Of a DNA stretch of 64,000 nucleotides, positions 31,601 to 43,183 are shown piece after piece. A program made the translations under genes and the position numbers. Positions within the stretch are counted from its first letter, which is position 1, and each line of letters starts with the position of its first letter. The notes below the pieces were generated by a model. That model did no database searches. It was not told the origin of the DNA and saw only the letters and a program-made list of their open reading frames with translations. The stretch is from Orobanche coerulescens (Eukaryota > Streptophyta > Magnoliopsida > Lamiales > Orobanchaceae): positions 11,314,501-11,378,500 of the forward strand of contig CM065815.1 of the NCBI GenBank assembly GCA_033398695.1, in the 5' to 3' direction.

Positions 31601-33558
31601 GAGTTATTTACAAAACAAGTGTATTTTGAAAACATATTTACCAAAATAGTGTGCTTTCAAACATAATTACCAAAATGGTGTTGTTTTCTATTAAGTAGGT
31701 TTTAATTGATTTTTTTACTCTTTTTTTACTGACTTTTTTACTGCTTTTTTTTACTGCCTTTATATTTTATTTTTTTTAAACTGTTTTTTTTTTACTATTT
31801 TTACTGTTTTTTTTAAAACTTTTTTTCACTACATTTTTACTGATTTTACTGATTTTTTTAGTACTATTTTTTATTATGTCTTATATGACAATCACAACAA
31901 TTGTTTGAACAATGCTAACAATAAAAAATTAAAACCAACATAATCACAAAGTTTTTAGGTACTAAACCAACGAGTTATTTACCAAACGAAAAGACAAAAG
32001 TAACATTTCTATTTTCTTCCGAATATCTTGAGTCGATAACCGATCTTTATCTGCAAAAAAATAAAGAAATGAGAGATATAGTCATACCAGTTAACCGAAT
32101 AAATTTTCTAAAATTTGTCTTTATATACCGTGGCTTAGACAGACATCCTTTTCGGTTGTGACACTACAAAAAAAAACAGTTTTTACCGACGCCCGTACCC
32201 GTCGTTAAACTTATAATTTACCAACGTCATTACTGACTCCCGTTATTTAATTGATTTACCGACGCCATTGCCGACGACCGGTTCACAGACTTGTTTTTTT
32301 CTTTTTTTTTCATAATTAACGATGTCGTTTACCGACGCCCTTACCGACGCCATTTCGGCATTGGTAATTTTTTTTTCACAATTAACGACACCGTTTATCG
32401 ATACCCTTACCGACGCCATTTTGGCGATATTGATTTTTTTTTATTTTTTTCATAATTAACGATGCCGTATACCGACGTCATTTCGGCGTTGGTAAATTTT
32501 TTTTATTTTTTCTTTTTCACAATTAACGACGTCACATCGACGCCGAAATGGCGTCGGTAAATTTTTTACACTATCCCACATCGGAAAAACAGTAATGTAT
32601 TGTGTTGTTTATATACCAAAATCTTTCTCAGCCATTTGAAATTGAATGGAGCCCGGACCTGACCCGCTTGAGCCCGAACCTAACCCTTTGAGCCGGACGT
32701 GAATACCGACGTCAGAACGGCATCGTTAATTGTGAAAAAAATAAAAATCACCATCGCCAAAATGGCGTCGGTAAGGGTATCGATAAACGGTGTCGTTAAT
32801 TGTGAAAAAAGAAAAAAAAATTACCAATGTCGAAATAGCGTCGGTAAGGGCGTCGGTAAACGGCGTCGTTAATTATGAAAAGAAAAGAAAAAATAAGTCT
32901 GTGGAACTTGGCCGGCAATGGCGTCGATAAATCAATTAAATAACGGAGTCGAATAACGTTGGTAAATTATAAGTTTAACAACGGCGGTACGGCGTCGAAA
33001 ATCGCTTTTTTGTAGTGTCACAACCGAAAAGGATGTCTGTTTCTAAGCCAAGACAAATTTTAGAAAATTTATTCGGTTAATTGGTATGACTATATCTCTC
33101 ATTTCTTTATTTTTTGCAGATAAAGATCGGTTATCGACTCAAGATATTCTAAGAAAATAGAAATGTTACTTTGTCTTTTCGTTTGGTAAATAACTCGTTG
33201 GTTTAGTACCTAAAAACTTTGTGATGATGTTGGTTTTAATTTTTTATTGTTAGCGTTGTTCAAACAATTATCATGATTGTCATATACATATAATAAAAAT
33301 AGTACTAAAAAAATCAAGAAATCCGTAAAAATATAGTGAAAAAAGTTTTAAAAAAAACAGAAAATAGTAAAAAAACAGTTTAAATAAAATAAAATAAAAT
33401 AAAAAGGTCAGAAAAAGCAAGAAAAAGTCAAGAAAAAGAGTAAAAAAAATCAATTAAAACCTATTTAATAGAAAACAACACACTTTTAGTAATTATGTTT
33501 GAAAGCACACTATTTTGGTAAATATATTTTCAAAATACACTTGTTTTGTAAATAACTC
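31601..33558. mobile_element. Large fold-back element (MULE-like ends) enclosing CACTA-type termini
   Basis: 1958 bp, starts GAGTTATTTACAAAACAAG and ends with its inverse. Flanks CGCATGTCCC and CGCATGTGCC (31591-31600 and 33559-33568) form a 9-of-10 duplication typical in length for Mutator-like elements. The arms (about 31601-32161 and 33018-33558) pair almost throughout, and the pairing continues into the inner CACTA-type unit. No coding capacity. Confidence 0.75.
32162..33017. mobile_element. CACTA-type non-autonomous unit
   Basis: 856 bp, begins CACTACAAAAAAAAACAG and ends TTTTTTGTAGTG. Many ACCGACGCC/GGCGTCGGT subterminal words occur in both arms, as in CACTA elements. The 3-bp flanks are TGA and TCA, inverse rather than direct copies, because the outer fold-back is symmetric around it. 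Confidence 0.72.
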
Positions 33559-33728
33559 CGCATGTGCCTAAGAAATATAATCTACACGAGTCTAAATTAA
33601 TGTACATTTTATATTATACAGAAGTTTGGGCATATTAGTCGGTTCTAAGTTAATGCATATTTTAATCACCAAGTTGTTTGAAAGATGCCCAATATGTGCG
33701 TTTGCGATGTGCTCGATAAATGGATAGA

Positions 33729-34309
33729 TAGAGATGTTAAACGAGTTAGTCTTAGCGGTTTCGAGCTAATTTTAGCGGGCTTCGAGTGAAACGGTTCGGG
33801 TCAAAAAAATCTGGATTTAAACGGGTTAGGAAATATCGACCCTAATCCTAGCGGGTTTCGGGCTAAACGGGCTAAATATTTAAAAAATTTATTTTTTATT
33901 TTTTTATAAGTCACAAAAAAAAAAAACAGTAACAATATATTTTATATATATAGTAACAAATATACTATAATAAATATAACAAAAATACACTTATATATAT
34001 ATATATATAAATAAACACACTATATTAACAAATACAGTAATAATATACATTATATATAATATTAATTTATATTACATATATAATATTAATATATGTTATA
34101 TAAATATAGTATTACTGTAAGTTGAAATTAACAATATATATATATCGGGCTAGGGCCAGCTTTGGTTGCTAGCCTAACTAAGCCGGGTTAAACTGGTCCG
34201 GGCCAAAAAAGCCCGGATTTAAACGGGTTAGGAAATATCGGCCCTAACCCGATTTTTTAGCGGGTTAAACGGGCCAGCCCGACGGGCCCGAGCCCGTTTA
34301 ACATCTCTA
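33729..34309. mobile_element. hAT-type MITE with TAGAGATG ends
   Basis: 581 bp with ends TAGAGATGTTAAACG and CGTTTAACATCTCTA, flanked by TGGATAGA and TGGACAGA (7 of 8 match). Subterminal GGGCTAA/TTAGCCC-type words surround an AT-rich core. Same family as 52467-53209, and its termini resemble the decayed hAT end at 60947. Confidence 0.88.
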
Positions 34310-34337
34310 TGGACAGATAGACTAGGGATTGTTAAAA

Positions 34338-34810
34338 GGGTTTATTGTCTGTAAATTACAGACATTTTTATAATTTCGAAAATTACCCCCGTTTTTACAG
34401 GTTTCGCTTTAAAAACTCAAACCTTTTGATTTATCGCCGATTTGCCTCTCCGGTCGAATTTCCCCAATTTAAAATCTACGTGGCAATGACCGTTGCCACG
34501 CTGGACACGCCGGAAGGGAGAGCATACGACGTCGTTTCAACTTAACCCAAACCAACTCAGAACGACGTCGTTTCTTCCTAACATATTCCACCAAAATCGC
34601 GAAAATCGCGATATGTTCAGTAATTTTTAGGGCAAAATCCATCGAAGTAAATTCATCGAGAACGACAAAATCATCTGTAGATTTTGGTGTGTTGTTGTGG
34701 AAAAGGCAAATCTATCGAAGTAATTTTCAGGGTTCTTGCGAAGTTGGCAATGGAGAAGGGCAGTGGCAGCGGGGTTTTTCAGGGTTCAGACATTGACTCC
34801 GACACCGGAT
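34338..34810 (+). repeat. Left terminal inverted repeat of the MULE
   Basis: Pairs with the right end (about 39075-39445). It includes a GTGGCAATG...CATTGCCAC-type stretch, ACGACGTCGT palindromic words at 34530 and 34562, TCGCGAAAATCGCGAT, and the start codon region of the plus-strand gene. Similarity to the other end fades after the GACATTGACTCCGACAC stretch. Confidence 0.8.
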
Positions 34811-35415
34811 GGGGTTCTGGCGAAGGAGAAGTTAGTAAAGAGCAGAGATATCAAGCAACACAAGTGGGGTCGGAGATGATTGAGTATGAGCAACTTGCTG
34901 CTATGTATGAGAATTTGATGACAGAATATGAAGTCAAATGTGCAGAGAATGAAGACCTTCGTCGAGCTGCTATGAATGAGTTCAATTATTATGGAGATAG
35001 GGAAGAGCAGTATGACAGATTAATGCTCGATTTTGAGGAGTTAAAGAATGAACTTGAAGCCAAATGTGCAGAAGGTGAAATTCTTCTAGAGCAACTCAGA
35101 AATTATAAATTGCTGGAAGATGAGCATGAGAGAATGGTAATTGAGTTTCAGAAGTTGATGATGGATTTTGAAGCCAAGTGTGTTGAGATTGCAGAGCTGG
35201 TTCAATATTGCAGATTAATGGAGGAAAAGCATGAGAGATCTAATGATGATTATGAGCAGTTGATGATGGAGTGTCAAGCCTACCTTGCAGATAATGAAGA
35301 GCTTCGCCGCTTCACAAATGAACAAATCCATGTGAACAACAATTTGCAATGGGAAATTGGCTTATTGTACATGATATTAGGATTGGTCTCTATTGTAGTT
35401 ATTTGGATGACTTAG
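34750..35415 (+). CDS. MULE second gene: coiled-coil protein with C-terminal membrane anchor
   Basis: 221 codons from ATG 34750 (MEKGSGSG), chosen because the transposase begins with the same residues. After a DIDSDTGWGSGEGE linker the protein consists of about four related heptad-rich units, each with a variant of LM(x)(D/E)(F/Y)EAKCAENEDL. It ends with a hydrophobic segment LLYMILGLVSIVVIWM, a likely tail anchor. The frame is intact. It lies convergent to the transposase inside one MULE, reminiscent of the mudrA/mudrB arrangement of maize MuDR, but I see no similarity basis for calling it mudrB. Function unknown; scaffold or partner of the transposase is a guess. Confidence 0.75.
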   Translation: MEKGSGSGVFQGSDIDSDTGWGSGEGEVSKEQRYQATQVGSEMIEYEQLAAMYENLMTEYEVKCAENEDLRRAAMNEFNYYGDREEQYDRLMLDFEELKNELEAKCAEGEILLEQLRNYKLLEDEHERMVIEFQKLMMDFEAKCVEIAELVQYCRLMEEKHERSNDDYEQLMMECQAYLADNEELRRFTNEQIHVNNNLQWEIGLLYMILGLVSIVVIWMT

Positions 35416-35785
35416 ATGATGTGTTGATGTTAGTATGTATGTTAGTAGATCTCAGTTGAAATAGTTGTAGTATATATGTTAGTATGTATTCATGTTAGTC
35501 TGTATTGACATGGATTGGATCTTGGTAGCTATGTAGTATTTTGGAAGTATTAATCAAATGACAATGTTGCAATTGTGGAAATTTTTGAATGTTTGAATTC
35601 TCAATAATGGAATCAACTCCAAAGAACATCAAAGTAACCAAAAAAATAATCAATGCAACAACCAAAACCACTGCACTCAATTCAACAACCATTCAATTTG
35701 GATAACACAACATTCAATTCCAAAAATTAGATTGTTTGAACTACAAAGTCCTGTCAAAATAAAGTAGAACTACAAAGCATAGTGT

Positions 35786-38700
35786 CTAAAATGGAGGATG
35801 GGCCCTGCTCTCTTGAGTTGAAGGCCCTGCTTGCATGGTAGTTGAGGAAGAGGTGTGTAAGATTCTTCCCCCATGGTAGATATTGCCTGTCTCACCAACA
35901 AAAACACCAAACCCTCTAGATGCAAAGTTCCTTTCTGCTTCTACATGTGCAGCAGAACCAAAGGGAACTATTCCAACTCCTCCTCTCCCTCTCATTGCTT
36001 CTCTCCCTCTCCTTGCTCCTCCCCTTCCTGCTCCACCTCTCCCTCTAGCCACATATATGCCTCTTCCAGCTAGGCCACCACCTCTGCCCCTTCCACCTGC
36101 TGTACTTGCACTTGAATTTCTGGATGGTTCAGCCTTATTTGCAGGTGTTTTTTCCTTTGCAGGTCTCTCTCTCTTGCGCTAAACAACAATCAAAGCAATG
36201 CAAGTGTATTAGTAAGAGGTAAAATTCATCTAAAATCAAGCAATACAAGTCATACCTTTGGCTGTTCAGGCCTTGTCACTGTTGTATTTATACAAGTTCT
36301 GCTATTGTGTTTTGAGCCTCCACAGTTTGTGCAATGCATCTTCATCCCCTTCTGACTCATCTTGGTAGGATTTCTCCTATTAGGAGCATCCTCATTAGCA
36401 GATCTAATTCTTTTCTTCTTAGGCCTACCAGGGAGTGGACTAATTCTTGGAGGTTTGACTGTGAATCCCTCAACTGTTGGCCACATGCTTTCACCATTCA
36501 TAGGTTCCAACCCTTGCTCATATGCCCTTAAATACTTCTCCACAGTATAATATTCTGACACATAATCTGCAGCATCCAAACCCTTGTAATTGTATGCAGC
36601 TACTCCATGCACACAAGGAATACCAGTAAGATCCCAACCTCTACAGGTGCCTGATTTGGTTGGCAACGATACTGAATATTGCTTTACACCATGATACACT
36701 TCATATTTATCATCTAGAGCAGGCTTTGCCCTGCAATTTGCAGTCTCAACTCTGTATTCTTCAAGTTTTTTCCTAATGTTAGGACACAACCTATCATTCA
36801 CTCTACTCATAGCTTCCTTCAGTTTGACTTGCCTAGACATTAAATTAGACCTAACCTCCTCACACGTGTATCACATGTTTTCCTCTTGCAGCTAATATGT
36901 ATCCATTGAAAGTCTCAGAAATGTTGTTTGTATAGTCATCACTCTTACAAGATGTGGAAAAGAAAGCCTTACAAAACCTATGTGTGTCTCTGTTGATAAA
37001 GTCTTGGTAGGCAGCAACACTTTCTTTCTCCAGGTTTTCCAAAGCCACCTTGTACTCACCTGGATTAGTTGCAAGCACAGCTGCTGTGAACATGTTCTTG
37101 AGAGTTTGACCAGGGTTGTGCTTCTTCCAGTTCATCCAAACATGCCTTGCACAATTCCTGTGCTCTGCATATGGGACAAGTGCTTTCACTGCATTTTCTA
37201 ATCCCTGAAATGTAATCAAAGTAATCAAAAATCAGAAGTTGTAAGTTAAAAGTAAAAGGAAATTAAAGCTTAAGAAACATACCTTTTGTTGATCACTTAT
37301 GAATGTGTATCCACTGCCACCATCTGTAATATCAAGATCTGTAATCAAACACTTCATGAACCACCCCCAACAATCTTCATTATCCACCTCCACAACTGCC
37401 CAAGCTATGGGAAACATCTGGTCATTCCCATCCTTGGCCACTGCACACAATAAAATACCACCTAGGAATGTTTTTAGATGACATCCATCAAGACCAATTA
37501 CTGGTCTGCAACTCCTTCTGAATCCTTGCATCAATGAACTAAACCCCAGATACAAAGCCTTAAACACACAATCATCATCCAATAACAGTTCAAATCTACC
37601 CTCTCTGTCCACTCTCCTCAGCTCAGCTATATACCTCCTAATCAACCCATAATGGTGAACAACTGAACCCCTTATCCAATCTTCTGCAATAGCTTTTGCA
37701 TTGTACAACCTATATTTTGGTATATCATACCCATATCTTTCATTCACATCAATCCTCAGATCATGAACCGTGTAGTTAGGCCTACTTCTGAATACATTAA
37801 CATATTGCATTGCAATCCATTCAGCTGTCAGAAGTTTATTGCTCATATGCCTTGCACAATTGTGGTCACCCTTGTATGTCTTCAAGCAGAATGTGTGATT
37901 CTTGGACCTATAACTGGCATAGACTTTCCATGGACAACCCACTCTGGAACACTTAGCATAGCAGAATTTTTTTTGCACTTTCCTAAACTGTATAAAGTTG
38001 CCATTTTCTATTGAATAAGTTGTCAAAGCTCTCCTGCATTCCCAACCATCTTGAAATCTCACCCCAATCACCAACTTCAAAGATTTATGATCACATCTTG
38101 GATCATATACCACCTTCGGCCTTGCAAATATTCCCATACCATCATCTTAATCAGAATCTTCAGAGTAGAAATCTGCATCACCTTCTACATACTGCTCTAG
38201 GGGCTCATGATCAAGGTCTGGTGGCAACTCTTCACTTAAAATTCTATTCACTTCCTCTTGCATAGACTCCCTAAGATTTTTCCTAGCCTGAATGTATTCC
38301 TCATCACTATGGTCACTCCCAAATTCATCATCTTCATCATCCTCATCATCCCCATCATCTCCATTATCTTCATTCTCTGACTCATGTCCCCAGTGTACAT
38401 CATGTTCTACCACATCATCTTCCAACTGACTCACTACCCCATCAGCATCAGCCCTATCTATGCCACCTAAATTAACTACAAGTTCATGCTCTCTCTCAAT
38501 AAACTCAGGCTCTCCCTCATTAACCTCGAGCTCTCTCTCATTAACCTGTATCTTATCCACATCATCATAACCATTCAAATCAATCCTACCCATTGTATTT
38601 TTGTAATGCTGGTGAGTTTGAAGTCTCCCAGATCCATCATCCACACACCCTCCCACATATACATGCACAACTGAAATGTTAAATGTGGGTAGAAGATCCA

Positions 38701-39118
38701 TCACCTGTTTAACCTGGACATCCCCTTTAATTGGCCTGAATGAGTGTGTCCTAGGAATTCTATACCAAATATCATCCCAAGAAGCATAACCAAATGCTCT
38801 AATCAGAAAAAGCAGTCTGGAAAGATTGAATGAGCTCTGATCCAAATCATATAGTGTCCCACAAAACCCCTTATGATAAGTATCTAAACCCGAATGCTTA
38901 GCAAGATAGCCCCCATGATGAATAAAAAGAGTAAATGATTCTCTGCAATAAACCCAAAATAAATCGAACAATCAAAATACAATCACATTATTAAACCCTA
39001 AACCCAAAACTCAAAACCCAAAATGCAATTGAACAATCAAAGCAGCAAGCTAAGAGAAATACCTGTCTTCTGTGTCGGAGTCAATGTCCGGGCTTCCGCT
39101 GCCGCTGCCCTTCTCCAT
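35786..39118 (-). pseudogene. MULE transposase (MURA-like), four exons, two disabling lesions
   Basis: Exons by GT-AG signals: 39118-39063, 38942-37283, 37204-36256 and 36178-35786, about 1,020 codons. Exon 2 has an N-terminal domain (IHHGGYLA), an acidic region, then a MULE N-terminal domain (DPRCDHKSL) and the DDE core start VIGLDGCHLKTFLGG. FISDQQKGLENAV spans the exon 2/3 junction. Exon 3 holds the SWIM zinc site (CRGWDLTGIPCVH; the usual first Cys of CxC seems replaced by Gly) and a CX2CX4HX4C knuckle, CTNCGGSKHNSRTC. Exon 4 is Gly/Arg-rich. Lesions: an in-frame TAA at 38147-38149, and a frameshift near 36866 equal to a missing 2 nt. Otherwise the frame is continuous. An intact version would cut and paste the element. 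Confidence 0.85.
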
Positions 39119-39445
39119 CACCAACGTCTGAGAAACTTACTTCGCATGAACCCTAAAAATTACTGAACATATCACGATTTTCGCGATTTTGGTGGAATAT
39201 GTTAGGAAGAAACGATGTCGTTCTGAGTTGGTTTGGGTTAAGTTAAAACGACGTCGTATGCTCTCCCTTCCGGCATGTCCAGCGTGGCAACAGTCATTGC
39301 CACATAGATTTTAAATTGGGGAAATTCGACCGGAGAGGCAAATCGGCGATAAATCAAAAGGTTTGAGTTTTTAAAGCGAAACCTATAAAAATGGGGGCAA
39401 TTTCCGAAATTGTAAAAACGTCTGTAATTTACAGACAATAAACCC
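39075..39445 (-). repeat. Right terminal inverted repeat of the MULE
   Basis: Inverse of the left end. It carries the start codon and first codons of the transposase at 39118. Both ends include the ACGACGTCGT word and the TCGCGATTTTCGCGA-type palindrome immediately upstream of the genes. Confidence 0.8.
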
Positions 39446-39505
39446 TTGTTAAAACTATTATTTCTGGAATCCATACGGTAGGGAATTCTGAGGAGTGGGG
39501 GTATG

Positions 39506-39919
39506 CAGGGCCGGCCCTGTGAATTTGGAGGTCTAAGACGATAAAATTTTTGAGGCCCTAAAAAAAGTAATTTAAAGTTAAGAATTCAGAGTAAAGTACC
39601 AAAAGTTTAAAAATCTAAACAAAAATAGTATTTTCATTTCAAAGTATGACACGTCTTGCATTTTTAGATATATTGGGGTCTTTTAATATATTGTTTAATT
39701 GTTATTTTTTATTAAAATTAGTTGAAATGTCGGCTATTGTTTGGGATAACAATTAAAATGGGTTAATGGTCTAAAATCTGGGCTGATTTTATGATGGGCT
39801 GTTAGGTTAACACATTTTTTTTATCAAGCCTATATATAATTTTTTAAAATTTTGGAGGCATTACAAAATGTGAGGCCCTAGGCTCAGGCCTCACTCGCCT
39901 TAGCCCAGGGCCGGCCCTG
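39506..39919. mobile_element. hAT-type MITE with CAGGGCCGGCCC ends
   Basis: 414 bp, ends CAGGGCCGGCCCTG and CAGGGCCGGCCCTG (self-complementary). Flanked by a perfect 8-bp duplication GGGGTATG (39498-39505 and 39920-39927). No coding capacity. Confidence 0.92.
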
Positions 39920-39927
39920 GGGGTATG

Positions 39928-41000
39928 TATCAATGCTGCCTTACATGCATTGTTCTCGAATGAGGTGGTAGCTAGCTAGAGGCCGCTTATGATTTATGAG
40001 TCGTAAATTGTTTTTATACTCATTGCTGTATTAATTAGAACCTACAAGGTCACATACTTAAATGAGCAGAGCAATTATTTTGTTCTGGTTGATTATGGTT
40101 GGTGAAGGGGTTGGTGAACTCTTAGCCATGTAGAGGGCTATCTAATAGTATCTTGTGATAGCCCTCACACTTGACCAAATACAAGAGAAGACATAATTTG
40201 TGTAGAGAGAATCAAAAATCTGATTTTGATATTTCTCTCACTAAAAGTCTTGAAGATAATATTCAAGAGTTGAATAATCAAAAGGATCAAGAATATATCT
40301 TCATATCTTTGAAGATTGATTCTTTGATCAATAAACGTATTTAGAATACTTATATATTCTTCAACTTATCTTGTGAGTTTGATCGTTAATAATATATTGA
40401 ATAAGATTTATAGTTGTTATTTTAGATCAAAGTTCAAGAACATTTGAATAAAATTCTTGATGTTCTTGTTCTTACCATAATAAAAAACATACCTATATTC
40501 AAATTGATTTAAGTGAAATCTTTATTGAATCGGAGCTAGCAATCCGTTAGACGCTCGGGACTTGTTCGTTGTGTGGATACCATAGAGGACGCTCGCTTCT
40601 TGCAACGTCTCTAGAAGGCTCGATCGAAAACACGCTACAAGAGGTAACAATCTTGTTCTTCGTACTTTGATAATATACTTGGATCCTCAGAGGGTTTTAC
40701 ATATTATATTTATACTTCCGCGGTACTATTTCTATATATAATGAGATCATAAATCTTATTAGTTCAATAAAATCCCAACAGCTGCATGCGAATTGCCATC
40801 AATACCTTCATAAGATCCGGTATAGGTACTAATTACTAATCCTTCCTAAGATCTCTTCGTATGATGAATTCACTTTAATTTTGTTGTATATATTACTTCT
40901 TTACTTTGTTTTGAGGTATGGGTTATATTACTTCAGATTATTGTATACATTCTTGTGTGGACAATTTCCATGTGAGATTGAGTTACGATCATTTTTTTTT
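39928..41000. other. Gene-free AT-rich stretch with possible copia LTR remnant
   Basis: 40140-40780 resembles a copia-type LTR in composition and in its ending, AAAATCCCAACA at 40780, but no second copy or duplication was found. 40790-41000 may be an intron or upstream part of the hAT gene. I could not locate the left end of the hAT element. Confidence 0.35.
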
Positions 41001-41622
41001 CTTGTGACAATAAGCAAGATCTTAAAATTGGAGTAGTTCGTAATGTGTCTAATGATGGCTTTCGCGATGATGAGCTAGAAATATCGGGCTCTGATCCTTG
41101 TCATGATACTGAGACCTTTAAGCAGCCATCAAAAAAGAATAGAACAAACACCTCTAAGGTATGTGAAAATTTTGATTAGCCGGTTAATGGTAGAACGAAA
41201 TGTAAGTTTTGTGACAAAACTTATGCTTGGACTGGATCAAGTTATGGAACTTCTACTCTTAGAAGCCATACCAATAAGTGTAAGGATAACGCAGATCCCA
41301 AATATAAAAATGTTGGTAGTATGATGTTGGACATTGAAGAGAAATTAATGCATAGGAAGATTGATCCAAATCATGCGCGTGAGCTCTTGTATAGGGCAAT
41401 AATTGCACATAATCTTCCACTTTCTTTTGTTGAATATGGATAAGAGAGTTATTCAAGTACTTGAATCTTGATGTGGAAAATATTAGCGGGTTAACGGCCA
41501 CATCTGATTTATGTAAGATGTATCGTGTTGAAAAGGAGAAGTTAAAGCCTGTTATGTGTGCTAGTCCTCGTAGAATATGATCGACATCTGATTGTTGGAC
41601 AGCTATTACTCGTGACGGATAT

Positions 41623-43183
41623 TGTAACACCCCAATTAACAAATGGGACATTACACGCCGTACAACCCTCGTGTGGTCTACCAGGATCACACATGACACG
41701 TAACCACAATGAAATCCCAAATGATGCACTCAAAAGTAAATAAGGCCGTGGCCTCGGCTAAAACATTTCAACGGAGTACATGGAACATAATGTAAATATC
41801 AATTCATTGCCCACGCAGGGGACGTAAACCATGTTTAGAAGTAAACAGTCTAACTCCAGTACTCGACAAATGCAATGACAAAACATAAAAATACAAACTC
41901 GAGCCACATTATCAAGCCAGCCCATCCTTTGCGTGCATGTCCCGTGCCTGCTCCTCAGCTCTCCCGGTACCTGAAATGCATAAGACGTATTTCCCCCATT
42001 TAAGGGGTTAGCATTCGAATAGCTAGTGCAAGTACACAATTACACAACATTATATACAAATGCGGTTTTTACACAATCATCTCAATCATAAACCATTTGC
42101 CTTAAATATTCCGGAATACTACATTGGCAATCAAATCAGTTTCAATTATCACGATATCGCAAAATCACAACTGGTATCCCGTGGTCGTACCCCTTAGTAT
42201 CGACCCCTAGACATCCCACCGAACGCTCCGGGTGGGATACCACTCCCGCGGCCGTACCCCTTAGTATCGACCCCCAGACATCCCGTCGGACACTCCGGGT
42301 GGAAGTTCAACCACACACACACCCAAGTCCACTTCCGTGGCCGTACCCCTTAGTATCGACCCCCAGACATTCCGTCGGACACTCCGGGTGGAAGGAACAC
42401 AACTCACGCACTCGAAAACCACAATTCATCATTCATTTCAAAAACACAACATACATAACGAAATGTAATACATGTACTTGCCTGATTAATACGACGTGAA
42501 GGAAAACGGTGAACGGAAAGGTTTTGGCCCGAATAATCTTCACAAATCCGATCCTAACACAAAAACGATGAACAACCAATCTTAAAACTACGAAAACATT
42601 GGAACACATCCTAGTTCTACCCGCTGCAACCATTTGTCGAACATAACTTGGGTATCGTCGACTATAAGTGACGAACAATGGAAAACTTGGAGTTTAAAAC
42701 CACAAATCATCAATAAAAATAAAGGATTACAAGTACACGATCGAAGTCTAGCGATAATCCAATGATAATTTGGACTAAAAGAGTCAAATCTCAAGAAATC
42801 CCCAAAATTTCCCTAAAATCTCAAAACAAGGATTTCAGGGATTCTTACCTTGATTCGGACGGTGGAAAGTGTTAGGAACTTGAAGAATTCACGCAAGCAA
42901 TGCACGAACGGTAGTCGATGATGATATTCAGTTGGAATCGTCCCTAACCCTCATCTGGAGTCGCTCAAAGTCGAGAAGGATAAGAAATGATGGAAAAATG
43001 ACGAAGTTGACTGCTGATGTCCTACTTATATTAAGCAGTCTTAGCGCACGCTATGCACAAGCATTAGCGTGCGCTAATGGGGCGTGGAAGAACAGTCTGC
43101 ATACTGTCCTCCAGTTAGCGTACGTAAGCTAACATGATTAGCGTGCGCTAATACTAGGAATTAGCGTGCGTTAACGCTGAATT
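41623..43183 (-). repeat. 3' LTR of chromovirus B, distal part
   Basis: Near-identical to 57487-59042. It contains three direct copies of a CCGTACCCCTTAGTATCGAC-type unit (42180-42400), the leader, a TATA-like AATATAAGTAGG (minus strand, about 43020-43035) and part of the TTAGCGTGCGCTAA array. It breaks at 43183 against TGTAATATCC of chromovirus A. Confidence 0.88.

Larger units (their letters stand above)
34338..39445. mobile_element. Near-intact two-gene Mutator-like element
   Basis: 5108 bp with long inverted repeats starting GGGTTTATTGTCTGTAAATT, flanked by a perfect 9-bp duplication TTGTTAAAA (34329-34337 and 39446-39454). A minus-strand spliced transposase gene and a plus-strand coiled-coil gene converge towards about 35.5-35.8 kb. 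The terminal repeats extend through the presumed promoters into the first codons of both genes. The transposase carries only two visible lesions, so the copy is probably young. Confidence 0.9.

Noticed and set aside
35883..36182. Plus-strand ORFs rich in Pro/Ser/Leu
   Set aside because: They are the complement of the Gly/Arg-rich last exon of the MULE transposase.
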